A stretch of 55,006 nt of DNA from Paracoccus lutimaris (lineage in GTDB: Bacteria > Pseudomonadota > Alphaproteobacteria > Rhodobacterales > Rhodobacteraceae): positions 1 to 55,006 of the forward strand of contig NZ_QPJL01000024.1 in NCBI RefSeq assembly GCF_003337565.1. The letters are read 5' to 3'. Every line of letters begins with the position of its first letter. Position 1 is the stretch's first letter. The notes beneath the pieces were generated by a model. The model had not been told where the DNA came from and searched no databases. It saw only the letters and a list, made by a program, of their open reading frames with translations. Shown piece after piece: positions 26,181 through 35,363 of this stretch. A program made the translations under genes and the position numbers.

Positions 26181-26214
26181 TCCGGCCAACTGCGCCGCTT
26201 GCGGCGCGGCCGGA
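26181..26214. terminator. Large GC hairpin after the diguanylate cyclase gene
   Basis: GCGCCGC-TT-GCGGCGC forms the core, extended by TCCGGCC/GGCCGGA with a four-base bulge on the left. It lies 69 bases past the diguanylate cyclase stop and before the nos promoter, so it likely separates the two units. There is no T-run. Confidence 0.45.
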
Positions 26215-26267
26215 ATTCCGACTGCGGCATAGGGTCGCACTTTGCCATATGAAATCGCTGGTCTGCA

Positions 26268-26281
26268 TTGACCGAGGTCAA
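26268..26281. promoter_or_regulatory. FNR/NnrR-type box upstream of nosC
   Basis: TTGAC-CGAG-GTCAA is a perfect dyad, embedded in ATTGACCGAGGTCAAT. It matches the FNR/CRP-superfamily pattern TTGAY-N4-RTCAA used by FnrP and NnrR in Paracoccus denitrification genes. Its centre lies 41.5 bases before 26316, exactly the class II activator distance to a start site at the first base of the nosC ATG. A weak -10 (TAGAGC) lies at 26304-26309. Confidence 0.8.
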
Positions 26282-26315
26282 TTGCGATTCCGTTTTGTGG
26301 CGCTAGAGCACGCGC

Positions 26316-26681
26316 ATGGGCCGAAGATATGCCATGCTCTCATTCGTCGTGCTGCTGTCGATCCTGTCGATGGCGCTGGCACCGCTATCGAGTGGCGCCG
26401 CCACCATGCAGGTGATCTGCGGCACCGAGGGCGTCGAAACCATCCTGCTGAACGCCCAAGGCGACCCCGTCGACCCGGCGGATCGCTGCGACTGTCCCAG
26501 CTGCATCGGCTGCGCCTCGTATAGCGCGCCGCCGCCGCCCGTGGGGACATGGCTTGCCGCGCCCCCCGGATCGCGCCGCGCCGAGACCCGGCCCGGCATC
26601 GCCCAGACCTGCCCGCAACCCGGTTACACAAGGCCCATCGCCCGCGGACCCCCAGCAGAAAAGGGCAGATGCAATGTCTGA
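26316..26681 (+). CDS. nosC: NosC, small exported cysteine-motif protein of the nos operon
   Basis: A 121-residue protein at the position of nosC in Paracoccus nosCRZDFYLX; its function is not known. The N-terminus is a signal peptide or membrane anchor (MLSFVVLLSILSMALAPLSS). A cluster C58-x-C60-xx-C63-xx-C66 (CDCPSCIGC) suggests binding of copper or another metal, or thiol chemistry, followed by a proline- and arginine-rich tail. The start is ATG 26316 or ATG 26334; neither has a strong ribosome binding site, and the FNR-type box predicts a transcript that begins at about 26316. It overlaps nosR by eight bases. Confidence 0.8.
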   Translation: MGRRYAMLSFVVLLSILSMALAPLSSGAATMQVICGTEGVETILLNAQGDPVDPADRCDCPSCIGCASYSAPPPPVGTWLAAPPGSRRAETRPGIAQTCPQPGYTRPIARGPPAEKGRCNV

Positions 26682-28917
26682 GACCCGTTTTTCCGCGCTG
26701 CTGCGCGCCATTCGCATTTTCAGCCTCGCCCTTATTCTGCTGGTGGCGGGACTGGCAGGACAGGCGGCATGGGCTGCCCCGGTCCTTGAGAAGTTCCTGA
26801 ACGAGGTCGACGCCGCAGAACTGGCCCCCGGGGCCGAGGGCTTTGGCCCGATCCGCGACGACGTGCCGGTGGCGCCCGTCCTCAAGGGCGGCGAGACCAT
26901 CGGCTGGGCCTTTATCGCCAGCGATTTCGTCGGCACCACCGGCTATTCCGGCAAACCCATCCATACGATGATCGCCATCGACCCGGACGCCAAGGTTCTG
27001 GGCGTCAAGCTGGTCAAGCATTCCGAACCCATCGTCCTGATCGGCATCCCCGAGGCCAAGATCCAGGCCATGGCCGACACCTATGTCGGCCTTGATCTGG
27101 TGGCCGAGGCGCAGGCCGGCGGCTCGGGGCACGAGTTGCATATCGTCTCGGGGGCGACGGTGACGGTGATGGTCATCGACGATTCCATCGTCCGTTCCGG
27201 CCTGCAGGTCGCGCGCGCCTTGGGGCTGGGCGGACTGGCTGCGCCCGCCGCCGATACCGGCCCGCGTTTCGAGATCAATCCCGACGCGACCGCCCCGGGT
27301 GATTGGGAAACCCTGCTGGGCGATGGCTCGATCCGGCGGCTGTCGCTGGCGGTCAAGGACGTGAACGAGGCCTTTGCCGCGCATGAGGACCCGCGCGCCG
27401 CCGAGCGCCCGATCACCGCCGCGCCCGAGGATGTCTTCATCGACATGCAGATGGCGCTGGTCAGCGTGCCGGCCCTTGGCAAGGCCGTGCTGGGCGAGGC
27501 CGGATACGGCAATCTGGAACAATGGATGGCGCCGGGCGACAGCGCCATTCTGGTCGCCGGGCTGGGGCAATATTCCTTCAAGGGGTCGGGCTATGTGCGC
27601 GGTGGCATATTTGACCGCATCCAGCTGATTCAGGACGATATTTCCGTCCGCTTCCGCGACCGCCAGCACCGGCGCGGCGCCATTGCGGCGCAGGACGCCC
27701 CCGGCTTTACCGAGGTCGACCTGTTCAAGATCCCCGCCGATAGCGGCTTTGACCCGACCAAGCCCTTTCGCGTGCAATTGCTGATCCATCGCGAAGTCGG
27801 GCCGATCGAGAAACTGTTCATCACCCGCGATCTGGATTACCAGCTGCCGCAATCCTATCTGCGCGCCCTGCCCGCCCCCGCGCCTGAACCCGCCCCGCAA
27901 GATGTCGCCGCCGCCGAGCAGGTCGCCTCAACCGACGAGGCCAGCGCGCAGGCCGCGCTGTGGAAGCGCATCTGGGAGGGCAAGAAGCCGCAGGTCGCGG
28001 TACTGCTCACGATGCTGGGCGTGCTGACGGCAGCGTTCTTCTTTCAGGAATATCTCAGCCGGTCCGAACGCGCGGTCTATTGGTTCCGCATGTCCTTCCT
28101 GACCGTCACGCTGGTGGTGCTGGGCTGGATGTGGAACGCGCAGCTTTCCGTCGTCAACATCATGGCGCTGGCCAACAGCCTTGCCACCGGCTTCAGCTGG
28201 CAGGCGTTCTTGCTGGACCCGCTGACCTTCATCCTGTGGTTCTCGGTCGCGGCGGCGCTGATCTTCTGGGGGCGCGGGGCCTATTGCGGCTGGCTCTGCC
28301 CCTTTGGCGCATTGCAGGAGCTTTTGAACCAGATCGGGCGCAAGCTGGGCATCCCGCAATACCGTCTGCCCTGGGGCCTGCATGAACGGCTTTGGCCGGT
28401 CAAATACATGATCTTTCTGGGCCTGTTCGGGGTCTCGCTGGCCAGTCTGGACCAGGCCGAGCGGCTGGCCGAGGTCGAGCCCTTCAAGACCGCCATCGTG
28501 CTGAAATTCGTCCGCGCATGGCCCTTTGTGGTGTATACTCTCGGGCTTCTGATGGCGGGGCTGTTCGTGGAACGCTTCTATTGCCGCTATCTTTGCCCGC
28601 TTGGCGCGGGGCTCGCCATCCCCGCCCGGATCCGCATGTTCGACTGGCTCAAGCGCTACAAGGAATGCGGCAATCCCTGCCAGACCTGCGGCAATGAGTG
28701 CTTCGTTCAGGCGATCCACCCTACGGGCGAGATCAATCCCAACGAATGCCTGAACTGCATGCATTGCCAGGTCCTCTATCACTCGAAAACCAAATGCCCG
28801 GTGGTGATCAAACAGCTGAAACGGCGCGAGAATCTTGCCGCCAGCACACCTCCGTCCATGGCTGTCCCGCGCGCCGGGCTAGCCAACCATCCCAACGTCA
28901 AAAGCAAAGGAGTCTGA
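26674..28917 (+). CDS. nosR: NosR, membrane flavoprotein/iron-sulfur electron donor for N2O reduction
   Basis: A 747-residue polytopic protein required for nosZ expression and for electron supply to N2O reductase. After a signal sequence comes a periplasmic FMN-binding domain with the flavinylation motif S159-G-A-T162 (VSGATVTV). The middle periplasmic part is followed by about five membrane helices from residue 450. Two CxxxCP motifs (from C538, CGWLCPFG; from C637, CRYLCPLG) and a C-terminal domain rich in CxxC motifs ([19 protein letters not shown]) bind iron-sulfur clusters. ATG 26674 overlaps nosC; nosZ starts two bases after its stop. Confidence 0.97.
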   Translation: MSETRFSALLRAIRIFSLALILLVAGLAGQAAWAAPVLEKFLNEVDAAELAPGAEGFGPIRDDVPVAPVLKGGETIGWAFIASDFVGTTGYSGKPIHTMIAIDPDAKVLGVKLVKHSEPIVLIGIPEAKIQAMADTYVGLDLVAEAQAGGSGHELHIVSGATVTVMVIDDSIVRSGLQVARALGLGGLAAPAADTGPRFEINPDATAPGDWETLLGDGSIRRLSLAVKDVNEAFAAHEDPRAAERPITAAPEDVFIDMQMALVSVPALGKAVLGEAGYGNLEQWMAPGDSAILVAGLGQYSFKGSGYVRGGIFDRIQLIQDDISVRFRDRQHRRGAIAAQDAPGFTEVDLFKIPADSGFDPTKPFRVQLLIHREVGPIEKLFITRDLDYQLPQSYLRALPAPAPEPAPQDVAAAEQVASTDEASAQAALWKRIWEGKKPQVAVLLTMLGVLTAAFFFQEYLSRSERAVYWFRMSFLTVTLVVLGWMWNAQLSVVNIMALANSLATGFSWQAFLLDPLTFILWFSVAAALIFWGRGAYCGWLCPFGALQELLNQIGRKLGIPQYRLPWGLHERLWPVKYMIFLGLFGVSLASLDQAERLAEVEPFKTAIVLKFVRAWPFVVYTLGLLMAGLFVERFYCRYLCPLGAGLAIPARIRMFDWLKRYKECGNPCQTCGNECFVQAIHPTGEINPNECLNCMHCQVLYHSKTKCPVVIKQLKRRENLAASTPPSMAVPRAGLANHPNVKSKGV

Positions 28918-28919
28918 AC

Positions 28920-30869
28920 ATGACCGAGCAAAAATCACAGATCAGCCGACGCGGCCTGCTGGGCGCGACGGCGGGCGGCGTCGCCATCGGCGGCATCGGT
29001 CTGGGTGGCACTGCCGCCCTGCTGGCAGGTGGTGGCGCGATCGTTCCTGCAGCCGCGCAAGCCGCGACCGAGGGCGCAAGCTGGCATCTCAAGCCCGGCG
29101 ATCTGGACGAATATTACGGCTTCTGGTCCTCGGGGCAAACGGGCGAGATGCGCATCCTTGGCATCCCCTCGATGCGCGAGCTGATGCGGGTTCCGGTCTT
29201 CAACCGCTGCTCGGCCACGGGCTGGGGTCAGACCAATGAATCGCTGAAGGTGCTGACCGAGACCATGCTGCCGCAGACCAAGGCCTTCCTTGAGGCGAAT
29301 GGCAAAAAGGTCCATGACAACGGCGACCTGCACCACGTCCACATGTCCTATACGGACGGCAAGTATGACGGCAAATACCTGTTCATGCAGGACAAGGCCA
29401 ATACCCGCATCGCCCGCGTCCGCTGCGACGTGATGAAATGCGACAAGATCCTGGAAATCCCCAATGCGAAGGCCATGCACGGCATGCGCCCGCAAAAGGT
29501 GCCGTCCTCGAAATACATCTTCTGCAATGGCGAGGACGAGGCCCCCTTGGTCAATGACGGCAAGACCATGGAGGATGCGGCAAGCTATGTGAACCTGTTC
29601 ACCGCCGTCGACAGCGAAAGCATGACCGTGGCGTGGCAGATCATCGTCTCGGGCAACCTCGACAATACCGATGCCGATTACGACGGCAAATACGCCTTTT
29701 CGACCAGCTACAACTCGGAAATGGGCATGACGCAGGCCGACATGACCTCGGCCGAGCTGGACCATGTCGTCGTCTTCAACCTTGCCGCCATCGAGGCGGG
29801 CATCGCCGCCGGAGACTTTCAGGAGCTGAACGGCGCCAAGATCCTTGACGGGCGCAAGGAAAACGCCGCCAAGAAATACACCACCTATATCCCGGTGCCG
29901 AACAACCCGCATGGCTGCAACATGGCCCCGGACAAGAAGCACCTTTGCGTCGCCGGCAAGCTGTCGCCCACGGTGACGGTGATCGACGTGACCAAGCTCG
30001 ACGCGGTCTTCAACGATGGCGCGGCGGCGGACTCGGTGATCGTGGCGCAGCCGGAACTGGGTCTTGGCCCGCTGCACACCGCCTTTGACGGTTCGGGCAA
30101 TGCCTTCACCTCGCTCTTCCTCGACAGCCAGGTGGTCAAATGGAACATCGAAAAGGCCATCGCCGCCCATAACGGCGAAAAGGTCGATCCGATCATCTCC
30201 AAGGTGGATGTGCAGTATCAGCCCGGCCACCTGAAAACCACCATGGGCGAGACGCTGGAGGCCGACGGCAAATGGCTGGTCTGCCTGTCCAAGTTCTCCA
30301 AGGACCGGTTCCTGAACGTCGGCCCGCTGAAGCCGGAAAACGATCAGCTGATCGACATTTCCAGCGACCAGATGGTTGTCGTCCATGACGGCCCGAACTT
30401 TGCCGAGCCCCATGACGCGATTGCCGTCCATGCCTCCAAGATGGGCAATATCAAGTCGGTCTGGGACCGTCAGGACCCGATGTGGGCCGATACCCGCAAA
30501 CAGGCCGAGGCGGACGGCGTCAATCTGGACGAATGGCAGGACATGGTCATCCGCGACAAGGACGACCCGAAAAAGGTGCGCGTCTACATGTCCTCGCAGG
30601 CGCCGAACTTTGCGCTGGAGACCTTTGAGGTCAATCAGGACGACGAGGTCACGGTGATCGTCACCAATCTGGACGATATCGACGACCTGACCCACGGCTT
30701 TACCATGGGCAACCATGGTGTGGCGATGGAGATCGGCCCACAGGCCACGGCCTCGGTCACCTTTGTGGCGGCCAAGCCGGGCGTCTACTGGTATTATTGC
30801 CAATGGTTCTGCCACGCGCTCCACATGGAGATGCGCGGCCGCATGTTCGTTCGTCCGAAGTCCGCCTGA
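28920..30869 (+). CDS. nosZ: Nitrous oxide reductase NosZ (clade I, Tat-exported)
   Basis: A 649-residue periplasmic copper enzyme that reduces N2O to N2. The twin-arginine signal is [13 protein letters not shown], typical of clade I. The seven-bladed propeller supplies the CuZ histidines, for example in [16 protein letters not shown] and [14 protein letters not shown]. The C-terminal cupredoxin domain carries the CuA ligands in [12 protein letters not shown] (about residues 627-638) and the upstream His in [11 protein letters not shown]. All key ligands appear present. AAAGGAGTCTGAAC precedes the ATG. Its TGA shares a base with the nosD ATG (TGATG). The sequence is close to Paracoccus denitrificans NosZ. 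Confidence 0.98.
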   Translation: MTEQKSQISRRGLLGATAGGVAIGGIGLGGTAALLAGGGAIVPAAAQAATEGASWHLKPGDLDEYYGFWSSGQTGEMRILGIPSMRELMRVPVFNRCSATGWGQTNESLKVLTETMLPQTKAFLEANGKKVHDNGDLHHVHMSYTDGKYDGKYLFMQDKANTRIARVRCDVMKCDKILEIPNAKAMHGMRPQKVPSSKYIFCNGEDEAPLVNDGKTMEDAASYVNLFTAVDSESMTVAWQIIVSGNLDNTDADYDGKYAFSTSYNSEMGMTQADMTSAELDHVVVFNLAAIEAGIAAGDFQELNGAKILDGRKENAAKKYTTYIPVPNNPHGCNMAPDKKHLCVAGKLSPTVTVIDVTKLDAVFNDGAAADSVIVAQPELGLGPLHTAFDGSGNAFTSLFLDSQVVKWNIEKAIAAHNGEKVDPIISKVDVQYQPGHLKTTMGETLEADGKWLVCLSKFSKDRFLNVGPLKPENDQLIDISSDQMVVVHDGPNFAEPHDAIAVHASKMGNIKSVWDRQDPMWADTRKQAEADGVNLDEWQDMVIRDKDDPKKVRVYMSSQAPNFALETFEVNQDDEVTVIVTNLDDIDDLTHGFTMGNHGVAMEIGPQATASVTFVAAKPGVYWYYCQWFCHALHMEMRGRMFVRPKSA

Positions 30870-32191
30870 TGATCCGCGCCGTCGCCCTGTGCCTGTGCCT
30901 TGCCTCGCCGCTTTTCGCGGCCGAGCGGGGCGTGCCTGCGGGCGACGGTCTGGCGGCCGCCATTGCCGGGGCCAAACCCGGCGATGTGCTGATCCTTGCC
31001 CCCGGCCTGCATCGCGGGCCGGTGGCGATCGACAAGCCGCTGACGCTGGACGGTCAGGGCAAGGCGCAGATCGACGCGGGCGGGCATGGCTCGGTCGTCA
31101 GGGTCACCGGCCCGGATGTGGTCATTCGCGGGCTGGTGCTGACCGGCTCGGGCGACTCACATCAGGATATCGACTCGGGCGTGCAGATGACGCGCGAAGC
31201 CAGCCGCGTGCTGGTTGAGGGGAACCGCATCGAGGGCAATCTATATGGCGTCGATATCCATGGCGCGAAAGACAGCATCGTGCGCGGCAATACCATCATC
31301 GGCCGTCAGGGCCACCGCATGAACCAGCGCGGCAATGGCGTCTATGTCTGGAACGCCCCCGGCTCGGTGGTCGAGGAAAACGACATCCGCTATGGCCGCG
31401 ACGGCATCTTCACCAACACCTCGCGCAAGAACATCTTTCGCAACAACCTGTTCCGCGACCTGCGCTTTGCCGTCCATTACATGTATACCAATGACAGCGA
31501 GGTTTCGGGCAATGTCTCGATCGGCAACCATCTGGGCTATGCGCTGATGTTTTCCGACCGCATCAAGGTCACCAACAACCTGTCCCTGCGCGACCGCAGC
31601 CATGGCGTCATGCTGAACTATGCCAACAATGCCGATGTCATCGGCAATCTGGTGCGTGGCGGGGCCGAGAAATGCACATTCATCTATAACGCCCACAAGA
31701 ACCTGATCGCCGGCAACCGCTTTGAGGGCTGCGATATCGGCATCCATTTCACCGCCGGGTCGGAACGCAACGCCATCACCGGCAATGCCTTCATCGGCAA
31801 CCGCAATCAGGTGAAATATGTCGGCACCCGCGACGTGGAATGGAGCCTGGACGGCACCGGCAACTTCTGGTCGGACAATCCCGCCTTCGATCTGAATGGC
31901 GACGGGGTCGCCGACAGCCCTTACCGCCCCAATGACCTGATGGACCATATCCTGTGGTCGCAGCCCGCCGCCGCACTTTTGACCGGCGCGCCCGCCGTGC
32001 AGTTGATCCGCTGGTCGCAATCCAGCTTTCCCGCCACCCTGCCCGGCGGCGTCGTGGACAGTTTCCCCCAGATCACCGCCACCGAAATCGCGGTGCCCCC
32101 CAAGATTGCCGGATACGAGGCCGAGGCCGACCCATCCTGGCTGAAAGATGACGCGCATGACGACACCACTGACCCTCTCGCAGCTCACTAA
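30869..32191 (+). CDS. nosD: NosD, periplasmic CuZ-site maturation protein
   Basis: A 440-residue exported protein with a short signal peptide (AVALCLCLASPLFAAERG). Most of the chain is a right-handed beta-helix of CASH/PbH1 repeats (for example VVIRGLVLTGSG, GNLYGVDIHGAKDS, NVSIGNHLGYALMFSD). NosD works with the NosFY ABC transporter to deliver sulfur or otherwise complete the CuZ centre of NosZ. It is coupled to nosZ by TGATG and overlaps the start of nosF. Confidence 0.97.
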   Translation: MIRAVALCLCLASPLFAAERGVPAGDGLAAAIAGAKPGDVLILAPGLHRGPVAIDKPLTLDGQGKAQIDAGGHGSVVRVTGPDVVIRGLVLTGSGDSHQDIDSGVQMTREASRVLVEGNRIEGNLYGVDIHGAKDSIVRGNTIIGRQGHRMNQRGNGVYVWNAPGSVVEENDIRYGRDGIFTNTSRKNIFRNNLFRDLRFAVHYMYTNDSEVSGNVSIGNHLGYALMFSDRIKVTNNLSLRDRSHGVMLNYANNADVIGNLVRGGAEKCTFIYNAHKNLIAGNRFEGCDIGIHFTAGSERNAITGNAFIGNRNQVKYVGTRDVEWSLDGTGNFWSDNPAFDLNGDGVADSPYRPNDLMDHILWSQPAAALLTGAPAVQLIRWSQSSFPATLPGGVVDSFPQITATEIAVPPKIAGYEAEADPSWLKDDAHDDTTDPLAAH

Positions 32192-33053
32192 GCGCTACGC
32201 TCAGGTGACCGCGCTTTCCGAGGTCACGCTGACCGTCGAACCCGGCCAGCGCGTCGCGCTGCTGGGCCATAATGGCGCCGGCAAATCCACGCTGATGAAG
32301 ATCGTGCTGGGGCTGATCCCCCATGACGGCGGCGAGGTGCGGGTCATGGGCGCCCCTCCCGGCAGTGCGCTCGCGCGCGACGCGACCGCCTATCTGCCCG
32401 AAAGCGTGGCCTTCCACCCGGCCCTGACCGGGCGCGAACAGATCGCGCATTACCTGCGGCTGCGCGGGCGGCCCGCCTCGGGTGCGGCGGATATTCTGGC
32501 GCGGGTCGGGCTGGCCGATGCGCTGGACCGCCGCATCGGCACCTATTCCAAGGGCATGCGCCAGCGCGTCGGGCTGGCGCAGGCGCTGATCGGCGACCCG
32601 CGCCTGCTGGTTCTGGACGAGCCGACAAGCGGCCTTGATCCGGTCTCGCGCCGCGATTTCTATACGCTGCTCGATGAGCTGGCGGCGCGGGGCGCGGCGA
32701 TCCTGCTGTCCTCGCACGCGCTGACCGAGGTCGAGGCCCGCACCGACCTGATCGCCATCCTGTCACGGGGCAAGCTGGTGGCGCAGGGCAGCATCACCGA
32801 CCTGCGCGCCCGCGCCGACCTGCCGCTGACCATCCAGATCACCGTCGCCGAGGGCGGTGAGCCGGCGGTCCGCGCGGCCTTTCCCGGCGCCGAATTCGCC
32901 GGGCGTGGCGCGCAGATATGGGTGCCGCAGACCGACAAGCTGGCCATGCTGGGCCGGATCGCCGAACTGGGCAGCCATGTCGCCGATGTCGATCTGTTCC
33001 CGCCCAGCCTTGAGGATATCTATACCCAGATCAGCCGCAGGGACGCCGCATGA
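32157..33053 (+). CDS. nosF: NosF, ABC transporter ATPase for NosZ maturation
   Basis: A 298-residue cytoplasmic ATPase with Walker A GHNGAGKST, signature YSKGMRQRVGLAQAL and Walker B LLVLDEPTSGLD. A C-terminal domain of about 80 residues follows the ABC core. It pairs with the NosY permease and NosD. Two in-frame ATGs are available, 32148 and 32157; I prefer 32157 because GAAAGA lies about nine bases before it. Either start lies inside the end of nosD, so translation is coupled. Confidence 0.96.
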   Translation: MTTPLTLSQLTKRYAQVTALSEVTLTVEPGQRVALLGHNGAGKSTLMKIVLGLIPHDGGEVRVMGAPPGSALARDATAYLPESVAFHPALTGREQIAHYLRLRGRPASGAADILARVGLADALDRRIGTYSKGMRQRVGLAQALIGDPRLLVLDEPTSGLDPVSRRDFYTLLDELAARGAAILLSSHALTEVEARTDLIAILSRGKLVAQGSITDLRARADLPLTIQITVAEGGEPAVRAAFPGAEFAGRGAQIWVPQTDKLAMLGRIAELGSHVADVDLFPPSLEDIYTQISRRDAA

Positions 33054-33874
33054 TGAGCCGCATTTTCGCCATTGCCGCCATCGAGATGCGCATCGCGCTG
33101 CGCAACCGCTGGGTCGCCATCGCCGTCGCCATGATGGTGCTGTTTTCGCTGGTGCTGTCGGCGGCGGGGTCCGCGCCCACGGGCGCCCTGGGAACCGACC
33201 GGCTGTCGGTCATCGTTGCCAGCCTGACCAGCCTTGCCGTCTATCTGGTGCCGCTGGTGGCACTGCTGATGTCCTTTGACGCCATCGCCGGCGAGGTCGA
33301 GCGCGGCACATTGCCCCTGCTTCTGACCTATCCGGTGTCGCGCACGCAAATCGTGCTGGGCAAGGCGCTTGCGCATCTGGCGGTGCTCGCCATGGCGCTG
33401 GCGGCGGGTTACGGCGTCGCCGCGATTGCCGCCATTGCCAGCGATGCCAGCGCACTCAATGGCCTGCCGTCGCTGTGGCGGCTGTTCTGGAGCTCGCTTC
33501 CCTTGGGCGCGGCCTTTCTGGGCGCGGGATATACGCTGTCGGCGCTGGCGCGGCGGCCCTCGGGCGCGGCGGGGCTGGCCATCGGGCTGTGGCTGGTCGC
33601 AGTGGTGCTGTGGGATCTGGCGCTGCTGGCGGCGGTGGTCGCCGATGATGGCGGCCGCTTCACCACCTCGTTCCTGCCCGCCGCGCTGCTGACCAACCCG
33701 GCGGATGCGTTCCGCCTTTACAACCTCTCGGCCAGTCAGGCCACCGCCGCCGCCGCCGGGCTGGCGGGCGCGGCCAATGCGATCCCGCCCTTTGCCGCGC
33801 TGGCCTCGGTCCTGCTGTGGCCACTGGGCGGGCTGGCCGCCGCCGTTCTGGCCTTCCGAAGGATCACGCCATGA
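33050..33874 (+). CDS. nosY: NosY, ABC transporter permease for NosZ maturation
   Basis: A 274-residue ABC-2-type membrane protein with about six spans. The segment FDAIAGEVERGTLPLLLTYPVSRTQIVLGK is the usual coupling region for this family. With NosF it forms the transporter that binds NosD and supplies the CuZ maturation factor. Its ATG overlaps the nosF stop by four bases, and the nosL ATG overlaps its own stop. Confidence 0.96.
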   Translation: MMSRIFAIAAIEMRIALRNRWVAIAVAMMVLFSLVLSAAGSAPTGALGTDRLSVIVASLTSLAVYLVPLVALLMSFDAIAGEVERGTLPLLLTYPVSRTQIVLGKALAHLAVLAMALAAGYGVAAIAAIASDASALNGLPSLWRLFWSSLPLGAAFLGAGYTLSALARRPSGAAGLAIGLWLVAVVLWDLALLAAVVADDGGRFTTSFLPAALLTNPADAFRLYNLSASQATAAAAGLAGAANAIPPFAALASVLLWPLGGLAAAVLAFRRITP

Positions 33875-34437
33875 AAAAGCTTGCCCTGATCGCGCTGCTG
33901 GCCCTGACCGCCTGCCGCGAGGAGACCGCCGAAATCCCGGCTCCGGTCGAGATGACCGCCGCCGCCGTCGGCTATTACTGCCAGATGGACCTGCTGGAAC
34001 ATCCCGGCCCCAAGGCGCAGATCCATCTGAAGGATGTCTCGGCGCCGATCTTCTTCGCGCAGGTGCGCGATGCGCTGGCGTTTGAACGCATGCCCGAACA
34101 GAACGACGTCATCACCGCGATCTATGTCAGCGACATGGACCGCGCCAAAAGCTGGGCCGAGCCGGGCGCGGATAACTGGACCCTCGCGCCCGAGGCGTGG
34201 TTCGTGATGGGATCAAAGCAGGCGGGCGGCATGGGCGCCGATGAAATGGTGCCCTTTGCGACCGAGGCTGGCGCGCAGGCATTCGCCAGCGCGCATGGCG
34301 GCAAGGTGCTGCGCATGGGCGACATTCCCGACACGGCCGTGCTGGCCCCCGCCAGCGGCCCCGCCCCCATCGCCGCCCCGGACGACGCCGATGCCGACTA
34401 TCTGGAGCGGCTGAAAGCCGCCACGAAAGGAAGTTGA
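33871..34437 (+). CDS. nosL: NosL, copper-chaperone lipoprotein for NosZ
   Basis: A 188-residue lipoprotein with the lipobox LLALTAC at residues 11-17 (MKKLALIALLALTACREE). The copper site region is YYCQMDLLEHPGPKAQIHL near residue 45, with the Cys-x-Met pair typical of NosL. It is anchored to the periplasmic face and hands Cu(I) to apo-NosZ. ATG 33871 overlaps the nosY stop (ATGA). Confidence 0.96.
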   Translation: MKKLALIALLALTACREETAEIPAPVEMTAAAVGYYCQMDLLEHPGPKAQIHLKDVSAPIFFAQVRDALAFERMPEQNDVITAIYVSDMDRAKSWAEPGADNWTLAPEAWFVMGSKQAGGMGADEMVPFATEAGAQAFASAHGGKVLRMGDIPDTAVLAPASGPAPIAAPDDADADYLERLKAATKGS

Positions 34438-34439
34438 CC

Positions 34440-35363
34440 ATGAAACGCCGCCGCTTCCTGACCATCACCGCCGGGCTTTTGGCCGCCTCCGCCACCGGGA
34501 TTTCCGCCGCGATCTCTGCCGCGCCGATGCAGGAATGGCGGGGGATTGCGCTGGGGGCCTCGGCCCGGATCGCGCTGGCCCATCCCGATGCCGCCCGCCT
34601 GATCGACGCCGCGCGCGCCGAAATCGTGCGGCTTGAGCGGGTCTTCAGCCTTTATCGCGCCGATAGCGAGTTGATGCGGCTGAACGCGAGCGGGCGGCTT
34701 GAGGCGCCCTCGCTGGATCTGGTCACCTGTCTTGGCCTATGCGACCGCATGCATCAGGCGACAAAGGGCGCATTCGATCCCAGCGTGCAGCCGCTTTGGG
34801 ACCTGCATGCCCGCGCCGCAAGCGAAGGCCGCCTGCCCCAACCCGGGGAAATCGCCACGGCGCGGGCGCGCATCGGCTGGCAGGGGCTGCGCCTTGACAG
34901 CGCGCGGATCGAGATGCGCCCCGGCATGGCGCTGACGCTGAACGGCGTCGCGCAGGGCTTTATCGCCGACCGGGTGGCGGCGCTGCTGCGCGGCCATGGC
35001 GTCGAAAACGTGCTGATCGACACGGGCGAGATCGCCGCCCTGGGCCAGGGCCCTGACGGCAAGGCATGGCCGGTGACGATCCGCGACGGCAGGGAACTGG
35101 CGCTGCGCGACCGGGCGCTGGCGACCTCGGCCCCCTTGGGCACGGTGCTGGATGCGGCGGGGACCGTGGGCCATATCTTTGACCCGGCAAGCGGCCGCCC
35201 GGCTGGCGGGCAATGGCGGCAGATTTCGGTCTCGGCGCGATCGGCGGCGGTGGCGGATGCGCTGTCGACCGCCGCCTGCCTGATGCCCGACCGCGCCGCC
35301 ATCGAGGCCGCCTGTCAGGCCGCCGGGGACGCGCGGCTGGAACAGGCGCTCGCGGCCGCCTAG
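34440..35363 (+). CDS. nosX: NosX, ApbE-family FMN transferase for NosR flavinylation
   Basis: A 307-residue periplasmic ApbE-family protein. The N-terminus KRRRFLTITAGLLAASATG is a Tat-type signal. The FAD-binding and metal-site motifs (ERVFSLYRADSELMRLN, GAFDPSVQPLWDL, LIDTGEIAALG, DALSTAACLM) match the family. ApbE/NosX transfers FMN onto the SGAT threonine of NosR. I chose ATG 34440 (AAAGGAAGTTGACC upstream) over an in-frame TTG at 34434. The gene ends in CTAG, and the same four bases provide the stop codon of the convergent efflux permease. Confidence 0.96.
   Translation: MKRRRFLTITAGLLAASATGISAAISAAPMQEWRGIALGASARIALAHPDAARLIDAARAEIVRLERVFSLYRADSELMRLNASGRLEAPSLDLVTCLGLCDRMHQATKGAFDPSVQPLWDLHARAASEGRLPQPGEIATARARIGWQGLRLDSARIEMRPGMALTLNGVAQGFIADRVAALLRGHGVENVLIDTGEIAALGQGPDGKAWPVTIRDGRELALRDRALATSAPLGTVLDAAGTVGHIFDPASGRPAGGQWRQISVSARSAAVADALSTAACLMPDRAAIEAACQAAGDARLEQALAAA

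Noticed and set aside
28935..30824. A 629-codon minus-strand frame opposite nosZ
   Set aside because: nosZ is unmistakable on the plus strand; the antisense frame has a His/Val/Asp-rich composition typical of reverse-complement reading.
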